From NCBI GenBank assembly GCA_964652805.1, contig CAZZBJ010000074.1:1-11794 (forward strand): DNA of 11,794 nucleotides. The letters run 5' to 3'. Position numbers and translations under genes: made by a program. Shown one piece after another: positions 1-6,357 of the stretch (positions are counted from its first letter, which is position 1; each line of letters opens with the position of its first letter). The notes beneath the pieces were generated by a model. It did no database searches and had not been told where the DNA came from. It saw nothing but the letters and a program-made list of their open reading frames with translations. The stretch comes from Claveliimonas sp964652805 (GTDB lineage: Bacteria; Bacillota; Clostridia; Lachnospirales; Lachnospiraceae).

Positions 1-2
1 GA

Positions 3-98
3 ATATATGGAGTATGGGCAGCGATGATCATTGACTGGATTGTGAGGAGTATCTGCTTTAGCAGGAATTTCTGTGATCAAACAAAAAATCTTGTCTAA
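3..98 (+). CDS. MATE-family efflux transporter, C-terminal end only (partial)
   Basis: The frame opens at the window edge and ends at TAA 96-98, giving 31 residues that begin IYGVWAAMIIDWIVRSICF. This matches the last membrane segment of the complete MATE transporter at 9781-11145, which reads GVWVAMIIDWIVRSICF at the same place. The DNA is also alike: 24-60 and 11062-11098 agree at 35 of 37 bases. After ICF the two diverge (SRNFCDQ here, IARYFSG there), which is consistent with an in-frame 3-base difference. It is therefore the tail of a paralogous MATE gene, or of a remnant of one, lying upstream of this window. MATE proteins are 12-helix Na+/H+-driven exporters of drugs and metabolites. 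Whether the upstream gene is intact cannot be seen. Confidence 0.75.
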   Translation: MYGVWAAMIIDWIVRSICFSRNFCDQTKNLV

Positions 99-126
99 TC
101 TTTCAAAAATAAGTCTGCGAAACATA

Positions 127-150
127 TTTAGTAAAAGGCTTAAATTAAGC
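127..150. promoter_or_regulatory. Candidate operator cluster: TTTAGTAAA plus 13-base palindrome
   Basis: TTTAGTAAA (127-135) is itself nearly symmetric and recurs in inverted orientation as TTTACTAAA at 229-237, just after the predicted transcription start. Immediately downstream, GCTTAAATTAAGC (138-150) is a perfect 6+1+6 palindrome. A LacI-type regulator is encoded directly downstream, so autoregulation through these sites is plausible. However, they lack the central CG usual in LacI-family operators, and short palindromes are common in AT-rich DNA. Confidence 0.3.
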
Positions 151-185
151 ATAACGCCGGAAAATAGTTTCGTAATTCTAAAATA

Positions 186-214
186 TTGATTAAAATTTCA
201 TAAAATGCTAATAT
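186..214 (+). promoter_or_regulatory. Sigma-A promoter with extended -10 for the regulator/kinase/ECF operon
   Basis: TTGATT (186-191) and TAATAT (209-214) are separated by 17 bases, and TG at 206-207 gives the extended -10 pattern TGnTAATAT. Transcription would start near 221, leaving a leader of about 39 bases before the ATG at 260. The surrounding sequence is very AT-rich. No other promoter this good is seen before the terminator at 7205-7240, so it probably drives all seven genes. It is predicted by eye only. Confidence 0.6.
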
Positions 215-221
215 TCAGACA

Positions 222-237
222 AAATTAATTTACTAAA
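222..237. promoter_or_regulatory. Candidate operator overlapping the predicted transcription start
   Basis: AAATTAATTT (222-231) is a perfect 10-base palindrome, and it overlaps TTTACTAAA (229-237), the inverted copy of TTTAGTAAA at 127-135. A repressor bound here would block promoter clearance, and two copies about 100 bases apart could support looping. The call rests only on position, symmetry and repetition. Confidence 0.28.
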
Positions 238-259
238 AAACTTTCTGAAGGGAGGAAAA

Positions 260-2221
260 ATGAATATACACGATATTGCCAGGCTTGCCGGCGTATCAGC
301 TTCTACCGTTTCTAAAGTCATGAATGGCAAAGACAGAGATATCAGTGAAGAGACAAGGCAGAAAGTATTAGCGGTCATACAGCAGGAAAACTATGTCCCG
401 TATTTTAAATTCCGGGAAAAGGAAGGGTTGAAGAACCATCTTCTTGGCCTGATCATCAGAAGGAATCACAGGGAAAGAGAACATATCGTGCTGCGTGCTG
501 AAAAGACAGCTTCCTCTCTTGGATACAGTTTGGTCGTCAGCTATGTTGAGAGAGAGGAAGAAATCTCTGGCCATGTGGAAGAGATGGCAAAAAGACAGGT
601 GTCCGGGCTGATCATTGACTCTGAGAAAAAGGTGGAGTGCGGGCGGCTGGAGGGAGCAGTTGTATATCTCAGTCAGACAAAAGAGTTTGACGAGAGACAG
701 AAAATCACCTTTTACTACCGCCTTTCAGAAGCCGGAAGGCTGGCCGCTGAGCGCTTGATTAGAGAGGGGCACCAGAAGATTGCCTGCGTCACGTATAAGA
801 AGGATACAAAGATCCAGGATGGATACAGGATGGCGGTCCAGAGCAGAAATCTTCCTCTGCAGCCGGTGTGGTCCTACGAGGGTGAAACGATCGAGGAAAT
901 TGAAAAATACGGTATTCGGCAGTGTCTTAGCGAGAATGTGACTGCTGTGATCTGCGGGTCAGCGGATATCGCCTGTTGTGTCTGGAAACTGATGGAGAGG
1001 ACACGAACTGTCATACCAGATGGCCTTTCGATAATTACGATAGGAGATACGGATATGCTGCAGCTTCTTGGAGACGGCGTGACAGCCGTCAGGCTTCCGT
1101 CAGAATGTATGAGCAGGGATGCGGCGGAATATCTTGTTGATATGATAGAGGGGAAGAAACAGATCGAGCTTATGAGAAAATTTCCGCCCTCTGTTGTAGA
1201 GCGGGGAAGCATTGTCCGTCCGGCTCAGGAAAAGCAGGGGGAGAAAATGATTGTCGTTGGCAGTATGAATATGGACATCATGATAGAGGTTTCCAGGATC
1301 CTGGTGAGCGGCGAGACCCAGCTTGCGGAAAAGCTTCTTGTATTTCCGGGAGGAAAAGGGGGCAACCAGGCAGTAGGAGCCGGGAAGCTGGGAGGTCAGG
1401 TTTACATGATCGGCTGTCTTGGGAATGACATGGATGGCAAGCAGCTTTACAGCGGGCTTGCGGAAAATCATGTACATATGGACGGCGTGATCTTTGATAC
1501 AGCCCTGCCAAGCGGAAAGGCCTACATTCATGTAGACAGCAGCGGTGAGAGTACGATCGTGGTATATCAGGGGGCCAACGGGCACTTGGACATCTCACAG
1601 ATCAACGGCTGCAGATATCTGTTCCAGGAAGCAAAGTACTGTCTGCTCTCCATGGAGATACCGGATGAGATTGTGGAATATACGATCAGATTCTGCAGGC
1701 GGAACCACACGGAGGTAATCCTGAAGCCCTCCGCGACAGAGCGTATCAAGGAAGAGCTCCTGCCGGAGATCGACTATTTTGTGCCCAATGAAAAGGAGCT
1801 GGATCTGCTGATCCCGGGAGAAAAAAGCCTGGAGGACAAGGCGCAGATACTCAGGGATAAGGGGGTAAAAAATGTCATTGTGACAATGGGGGCCCGAGGC
1901 TGCTACCTGACAAACGAGGAGTATTCCCTTCATTTTTCAGGGACCGGCTTTGAGGCGGTGGACACCACCGGCGGGGCGGACTCCTTTATCAGCGCCATGG
2001 CGGTTTGCCTAAGTGAGGGAAAACATATCCTACATGCCATTGGATTTGCGATTTACGCATCCGGGATCACTGTGACGAGATACGGCGTACAGCCGGCTCT
2101 GCCGGATCGGAAGGCGGTAGATGTCTATGAAGATGAGATTTATTCAAAATACAGTATGATAGCAGAACTTGCGGAAGGGAGGGAGAACAGTGAAAAAGAT
2201 CGTTGTGATCGGAAGCCTTAA
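260..2221 (+). CDS. LacI-family transcriptional regulator fused to PfkB/ribokinase-like domain
   Basis: The 653-residue protein has three parts. Residues 1-47 form a LacI helix-turn-helix (DIARLAGVSASTVSKVMNG). Residues about 60-320 resemble the periplasmic-binding-protein-like effector domain. Residues 330 to about 636 form a ribokinase-family domain starting MIVVGSMNMD. The kinase part keeps the substrate loop GGKGGNQA (364-371), the NxxE motif (N510, E513) and the catalytic Asp574. Its anion-hole motif reads GGAD instead of the usual GAGD or AAGD. The hinge helix is also unusual: Lys54 stands where PurR has the DNA-intercalating Leu54. The start at 260 has AAGGGAGG at 248-255. The gene overlaps the ribokinase by 32 bases. 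It probably controls this operon in response to a sugar or nucleoside. Whether the kinase domain is active or is a sensor is unknown. The domain calls are secure; the target and ligand are inferred. Confidence 0.93.
   Translation: MNIHDIARLAGVSASTVSKVMNGKDRDISEETRQKVLAVIQQENYVPYFKFREKEGLKNHLLGLIIRRNHREREHIVLRAEKTASSLGYSLVVSYVEREEEISGHVEEMAKRQVSGLIIDSEKKVECGRLEGAVVYLSQTKEFDERQKITFYYRLSEAGRLAAERLIREGHQKIACVTYKKDTKIQDGYRMAVQSRNLPLQPVWSYEGETIEEIEKYGIRQCLSENVTAVICGSADIACCVWKLMERTRTVIPDGLSIITIGDTDMLQLLGDGVTAVRLPSECMSRDAAEYLVDMIEGKKQIELMRKFPPSVVERGSIVRPAQEKQGEKMIVVGSMNMDIMIEVSRILVSGETQLAEKLLVFPGGKGGNQAVGAGKLGGQVYMIGCLGNDMDGKQLYSGLAENHVHMDGVIFDTALPSGKAYIHVDSSGESTIVVYQGANGHLDISQINGCRYLFQEAKYCLLSMEIPDEIVEYTIRFCRRNHTEVILKPSATERIKEELLPEIDYFVPNEKELDLLIPGEKSLEDKAQILRDKGVKNVIVTMGARGCYLTNEEYSLHFSGTGFEAVDTTGGADSFISAMAVCLSEGKHILHAIGFAIYASGITVTRYGVQPALPDRKAVDVYEDEIYSKYSMIAELAEGRENSEKDRCDRKP
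1236..1249 (+). promoter_or_regulatory. Possible internal ribosome binding site and start at the kinase domain of the fusion
   Basis: AGGGGGAG (1236-1243) lies three bases before an in-frame ATG (1247-1249), which encodes residue 330, the first residue of the ribokinase domain. The layout mirrors the next gene, where AAGGGAGGG precedes GTG-AAA-AAG and the same GSxNMD motif. It may allow a separate kinase polypeptide, or be a fossil of formerly separate genes. Confidence 0.4.
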
Positions 2222-3122
2222 TATGGACTCAATGATAGAGACGCCTCACATGCCCAAGGCGGGCGAGACCGTGTCCGGGCAGAGCGTGACTCTGGTGCCG
2301 GGGGGCAAAGGAGCCAATCAGGCCTATGCAGCCGGTATTCTGGGAGGAGATGTGAGCATGATCGGAGCGGTTGGAAATGACGCCTTTGGGAGCATCCTCA
2401 AGAATAATCTGGGAAAGGCTGGAGTGGATACCTCCTCTGTGGCGGAGATAGAAGGAGCCACCACAGGGCAGGCGTTTATCACAGTGGATGACAGCGGCGA
2501 GAATTCCATCATCATCATTGCGGGTACAAACGGAATGGTCACAAAGGAGCTCATCCAGGAACATATAAAAAAGATTGAGGAGGGCGATATTGTGATCATG
2601 CAGCTGGAGATCCCGGTTGAGACTGTGGAGTATGTGAAGGACCTTGCGGTCGGCATGGGGAAGACAGTTATCATTGACCCGGCTCCGGCAGCAGCGGATC
2701 TGCCGGACAGCTTCTGGCAGGGAGTGGACTATATCAAGCCCAACGAGACAGAGCTGGAGATCCTGTCGGGGAAACCGATGAAGACGCTGGAGGAGATGAA
2801 GGAGGGCGCCAGGGAATTTCTGAAAAAGGGTGTGAAGCATGTGATCGCTTCCCTGGGAGAAGACGGGTGCCTTTTTGTCTCCGGGGAAGAAGAAAAATTC
2901 TTCCCGGCCAACAAGGTGAAAGCCGTGGATACAACGGCGGCGGGAGACAGCTTTACAGCGGCCTTTGCCCTGGCTCTGAGCGAGGGGAAGAGCTGTGACG
3001 AGGCAATCCGCTTCGGACAGAAGGTGTCGGCGATTGTGGTCACCCGCAAGGGGGCACAGACGTCCATACCGACGAGGGAAGAGATAGGAGGGGAGGAGTT
3101 ATATGCAGAAGATTATTATTGA
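2190..3122 (+). CDS. rbsK: Ribokinase (PfkB family)
   Basis: This 310-residue cytoplasmic kinase (E. coli RbsK has 309) is expected to phosphorylate D-ribose to ribose-5-phosphate with ATP. Visible motifs are GSLNMD (8-13) at the sugar site, GGKGANQA (38-45), NETE (N185, E188) for Mg/phosphate, and DTTAAGD (247-253) with catalytic Asp253. The GTG at 2190 is chosen because AAGGGAGGG (2175-2183) lies six bases upstream. A TTG at 2169 would add seven residues encoded by the ribosome binding site itself. The gene overlaps the fusion gene by 32 bases and the nucleosidase by 20, so translation is probably coupled. The kinase half of the fusion is a clear relative, suggesting duplication. A related sugar such as deoxyribose cannot be excluded as substrate, but the nucleosidase next door favours ribose. 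Confidence 0.93.
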   Translation: MKKIVVIGSLNMDSMIETPHMPKAGETVSGQSVTLVPGGKGANQAYAAGILGGDVSMIGAVGNDAFGSILKNNLGKAGVDTSSVAEIEGATTGQAFITVDDSGENSIIIIAGTNGMVTKELIQEHIKKIEEGDIVIMQLEIPVETVEYVKDLAVGMGKTVIIDPAPAAADLPDSFWQGVDYIKPNETELEILSGKPMKTLEEMKEGAREFLKKGVKHVIASLGEDGCLFVSGEEEKFFPANKVKAVDTTAAGDSFTAAFALALSEGKSCDEAIRFGQKVSAIVVTRKGAQTSIPTREEIGGEELYAEDYY

Positions 3123-4089
3123 TACAGATCCAGGGGTAGATGATGCATTGGCGATTTTGCTGGCACTGGCTGCAAAAGATAAATTAGAGGTAATGGCGCT
3201 TACAACTGTTAACGGGAACGTTGATTTGGACCAAGTGACAAAAAATGCGTTCAAAATTTTAAAAATTGCGGGGAGAGAAGATATTCCTGTTTATAAGGGA
3301 AATAGTAAGCCGCTTATGCGGCAGATGAATCATTGTGAAGAGTTCCATGGCGATGATGGCTTGGGAAATATTGGAATGGATGACTACGCAGGAAATTTCC
3401 AGAGTGAATCCGCAACAGATTTTCTTATTCAAAAGACGAGAGAGCAGAAAGGGCAGATTACAATAGTTCCAATTGGTCCACTTACAAATATTGCGGAAGC
3501 TATTCAGAAAGCGCCGGATTTTATCGATAATGTAAAAGAACTGGTGATTATGGGTGGGGCAGAGCATGGAGGTAATATGTCGCCGCATGCGGAATTTAAC
3601 TTCTGGACTGACCCGGAAGCTACAAAAATTGTGTTTGAAGCTGGTTTTAAAAAGATTACTATGATAGGTCTGGACGCTACATCGTATGTCTTTTTAAACC
3701 CAACACTCCGAGAGCTTTTGTATCTTCTGGATACCCCGATTTCACGCTTTATACATAAGATCACTAGGTTGTATACAGATGGACATTGGGAAATTGAAAA
3801 GACATTGGGATGTGAGCTGTGTGATGTTTTGACAATTGCCTTTCTGATAGACAGATCTTTTGTTGAAACTGTAGACGCATTTGTAGATATAGAAACACAA
3901 GGACTTTGCGACGGCGCATCGGTAGTTTATCGCACAAAGTACTACCCGGATAAAGTGAAAAACTGTGATGTGGCAATAAAGGCTGACACGAAAAGCTTTT
4001 TTGAAATCTTTTTTGGAAGTTTATTTCCGGAAAAGATGGATGTGATACAGAGAATACTAGATGAAGAATATAGGAGGAAAGAAAAATGA
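3103..4089 (+). CDS. Inosine-uridine-preferring nucleoside hydrolase family protein (ribonucleosidase)
   Basis: The 328-residue protein carries the family signature DTDPGVDDA, with calcium ligands Asp9, Asp13 and Asp14 and a further Asp241. Ribose-binding residues are visible in AEFNFWTDPEA (Glu164, Asn166), and His82 lies in HGDDGLG. Such enzymes hydrolyse the N-glycosidic bond of nucleosides to free base and ribose in the cytoplasm. The residue before Asp241 is Cys240, where group-I enzymes such as Crithidia IU-NH have the catalytic His241. As I recall, this is typical of the group-III, cysteine-containing nucleosidases. The ATG at 3103 follows GGAGGGGAGG at 3087-3096 and overlaps rbsK by 20 bases. 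The stop overlaps the ECF S gene as ATGA. Composition becomes AT-rich from here. The base specificity is not readable; purine/pyrimidine nucleosides or queuosine are options. Confidence 0.92.
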   Translation: MQKIIIDTDPGVDDALAILLALAAKDKLEVMALTTVNGNVDLDQVTKNAFKILKIAGREDIPVYKGNSKPLMRQMNHCEEFHGDDGLGNIGMDDYAGNFQSESATDFLIQKTREQKGQITIVPIGPLTNIAEAIQKAPDFIDNVKELVIMGGAEHGGNMSPHAEFNFWTDPEATKIVFEAGFKKITMIGLDATSYVFLNPTLRELLYLLDTPISRFIHKITRLYTDGHWEIEKTLGCELCDVLTIAFLIDRSFVETVDAFVDIETQGLCDGASVVYRTKYYPDKVKNCDVAIKADTKSFFEIFFGSLFPEKMDVIQRILDEEYRRKEK

Positions 4090-4700
4090 AAAATGAGAAA
4101 AAAAGTTTAAAAGCAGATTTTAATCTGGTCACTATTTTGATTATCCCGATTGCTATTGCAATTAACTTTGTTTGTGGCAACCTTGTGTTGGCTTTGAAGC
4201 TTCCGTTATATCTTGACTCAATTGGAACATTTCTTGTTGGAATGTTAGGTGGTCCTTGGGTAGGAATGACAACAGGATTGCTGAGTATTGCAATTAACTC
4301 TGTGAGTGATCCGACATTGCTGCCCTATGCGCTTTCGGCTGGAGTGGCTGGCCTACTTGTAGGACTGTTTGCAAGGAAAAAAATGATGAATAGAGTTGGC
4401 ACATTGATAGTGTCTATTTTGATAGTTGCGGTTGTAAGTATGATTATTAGCGTGCTTATTGCTTATGTGGTATATGGAGGATTTGATACAAGTGGAAATT
4501 CTATTATGACAGCAGCCATGATATCAGCAGGCGTTCCATTCTGGCCGGCGCAGTTTATTGCTGGATTGATCTCGGAAGTTCCGGATAAATTTTTGTCTAT
4601 ATTGATTCCGTATCTAGTAGTGAGAAATATGTCAGATAGATACCTGTACAAATTTTCAAATGGTCCTGCCTTTATAGAAGGAAGAAAAAAGAAAGGATAG
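4086..4700 (+). CDS. ECF transporter S component (substrate-binding membrane protein)
   Basis: This 204-residue, strongly hydrophobic protein has about six predicted membrane segments, the size and shape of S components of energy-coupling factor importers. It has the stretch LYLDSIGTFLVG followed by GGPWVGMTTGLLS, a pattern I recognise from clostridial ECF S proteins of unassigned substrate. In an ECF transporter this subunit binds the substrate outside and topples in the membrane to release it inside. Translation is coupled to the nucleosidase by an ATGA overlap, and AGGAGGA lies at 4072-4078. The T and two A subunits follow, making this a dedicated (group I) system. The neighbours point to a nucleoside or a ribose-containing compound as substrate, and queuosine/queuine is a specific alternative. 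Substrate assignment is inference only. Confidence 0.85.
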   Translation: MKNEKKSLKADFNLVTILIIPIAIAINFVCGNLVLALKLPLYLDSIGTFLVGMLGGPWVGMTTGLLSIAINSVSDPTLLPYALSAGVAGLLVGLFARKKMMNRVGTLIVSILIVAVVSMIISVLIAYVVYGGFDTSGNSIMTAAMISAGVPFWPAQFIAGLISEVPDKFLSILIPYLVVRNMSDRYLYKFSNGPAFIEGRKKKG

Positions 4701-4753
4701 TGTTGTCGAAAATTATGTGGCGGTAGTGGCACAATGAAAGGAATGAATGTAAA

Positions 4754-5512
4754 ATGAAAGAAAAAACTAATCCTGTAATGGAATTAAATCCAATAACTAA
4801 AATTTATATCGTTGTTTTCCTCGCAGTCACTTCGCTGTTTTTCAGTTATTACTATACTGGAGCAATGGTTTTGATCATGATATTGCTGGCCGGCGCAGCG
4901 GGGAAGGGTAAAGAGTTCCTTGCTATGTGGATTAAGACAATAGTTTTTATAACTGTTTTCTGTTTTGTGATGCAGGCACTGTTTTTGCCAGGAGATACAG
5001 TTTTGTGGAAATGGCTGATTTTTTCCGTAAAACTGGAAGGAATACAAAATGCGATCATTCTCTGCACAAGAATTTTAGGAGTAGGTTCAGCTGTGGTGCT
5101 GGCGATTAAGTTTATTGATGTCAATGATATGGTGATTTCTCTGGAGGAGAGAGGAATGTCACCATCGGCCGCATATGTGCTGCTATCAACGGTTAATATT
5201 ATCCCTCAGATGTCAAAGAGAATGGGTGTTATCATGGATGCGCAGAGATCCAGAGGAATAGAGACAGATAGTAACATATTTGTCAGAGCAAAGGCCTTTT
5301 TCCCTACAGTGGGCCCCTTAATATTAAATGCAGTGGTGAGTGCAGAGGAGAGGGCGATCACGCTGGAGGCGAGGGCGTTTTCAGCAAACTGTAAAAAGAC
5401 GAAACTTAAAAATGTACAGGATAGTGCCATAGACAGAGCGATCAGGGTAGTATTGGTTATCTTACTAATCCTGGTAATTGGAGGGAAAATAGTATGGAAT
5501 GTATTGAAATAA
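4754..5512 (+). CDS. ECF transporter T component (EcfT/CbiQ family energy-coupling membrane protein)
   Basis: The 252-residue membrane protein has hydrophobic segments in the N-terminal half and near the C terminus, with a cytoplasmic helical region between. That region carries the two coupling motifs typical of EcfT. The first is AQRSRG (163-168), and the second is LEARAF, where ARA (206-208) stands in place of ARG. These helices dock into grooves of the two ATPases and transmit ATP hydrolysis to the S subunit. AAAGGA at 4737-4742 is the likely ribosome binding site, about 11 bases before the ATG, so initiation may be weaker than for its neighbours. A 53-base spacer separates it from the S gene, and its end overlaps the A1 gene by 19 bases. 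Confidence 0.9.
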   Translation: MKEKTNPVMELNPITKIYIVVFLAVTSLFFSYYYTGAMVLIMILLAGAAGKGKEFLAMWIKTIVFITVFCFVMQALFLPGDTVLWKWLIFSVKLEGIQNAIILCTRILGVGSAVVLAIKFIDVNDMVISLEERGMSPSAAYVLLSTVNIIPQMSKRMGVIMDAQRSRGIETDSNIFVRAKAFFPTVGPLILNAVVSAEERAITLEARAFSANCKKTKLKNVQDSAIDRAIRVVLVILLILVIGGKIVWNVLK

Positions 5513-6345
5513 AAAATCTCACATATAAATATCCCACATCAGAAAACAATATTCTAAATGGAATAACGTTATCCGTAAAAAAAGGTGAACTCTGTGCAAT
5601 TGCAGGGGCTAATGGAAGTGGAAAAACAACATTATGCAGTGTTATACGTGGGTTTATTCCTCATTTTTATAAAGGGGAGCTTTCAGGGGAAGTCTTGATC
5701 AACGGGAGAAATATACAAAATGTGGATATGGGAGATTTGGCCCTGGAGATAGGGTTCGTTTTTCAAAATCCCTTTACCCAGATCAGTGGAGTAGCCTCAA
5801 CTGTATATGATGAACTTGTGTTTGGCTTAGAGAATATGGGAGTCCCTGCATCAGACATTCCGAGACGTGTAGAGGAAGCTATGGAGTTGACAAAGATACA
5901 AGATTTCCGGTATAAGGATCCTTATCAACTCTCTGGCGGACAGCAGCAGAGAGTGGCACTTGCAGCTATATTGGTGATGGGACAGGATATTCTTGTGATC
6001 GATGAGCCTACTTCTCAGTTGGATCCCCAGAGTACGGACGATGTATTTGAGAGCATTTGTATGATGAAAAAGATGGGGAAGACCATCATACTGGTAGAAC
6101 ACAAGATGGAGCAGATAGCTGAATATGCAGATCATGTTGTTGTCTTAAGCAAAGGGAAGATAGTGATGGAGGGGATTCCGGAAAAAGTATTTGCAGATCC
6201 ATTATGTGGGGTATACCATACAAGACTTCCGCAAAGTACAAAAATAGTTTTTGAACTTCTAAAAGAGGGAATAGAATTTCCAGAAATACCTGTTACGGTA
6301 GAAAAAAGTATAGACACGATCAAAAAGGTAATGGCAAAGGCATAG
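5494..6345 (+). CDS. ECF transporter ATP-binding protein A1
   Basis: This 283-residue ABC ATPase has every canonical element. Walker A is GANGSGKTT (38-46), the Q-loop glutamine is Gln91 in VFQNP, and the signature is LSGGQQQR (146-153). Walker B is ILVIDEPT with Asp170 and Glu171, and the switch histidine is His203 in LVEHK. It would pair with the following ATPase to power the importer from the cytoplasmic face. GGAGGG at 5480-5485 lies eight bases before the ATG, inside the end of the T gene. This subunit supplies the only fully canonical signature motif of the pair. Within the family it is CbiO/EcfA-like; the match is clear. Confidence 0.93.
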   Translation: MECIEIKNLTYKYPTSENNILNGITLSVKKGELCAIAGANGSGKTTLCSVIRGFIPHFYKGELSGEVLINGRNIQNVDMGDLALEIGFVFQNPFTQISGVASTVYDELVFGLENMGVPASDIPRRVEEAMELTKIQDFRYKDPYQLSGGQQQRVALAAILVMGQDILVIDEPTSQLDPQSTDDVFESICMMKKMGKTIILVEHKMEQIAEYADHVVVLSKGKIVMEGIPEKVFADPLCGVYHTRLPQSTKIVFELLKEGIEFPEIPVTVEKSIDTIKKVMAKA

Positions 6346-6357
6346 GAGGCAGAGGGG

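Noticed and set aside
2169..2189. TTG at 2169 as ribokinase start
   Set aside because: The extra residues would be encoded by the ribosome binding site itself. GTG 2190 is correctly spaced and gives the usual ribokinase N terminus.
4734..4757. Seven-codon frame (MKGMNVK) just before the ECF T gene, overlapping it as ATGA
   Set aside because: It could aid translational coupling but has no good ribosome binding site of its own and is short enough to arise by chance.
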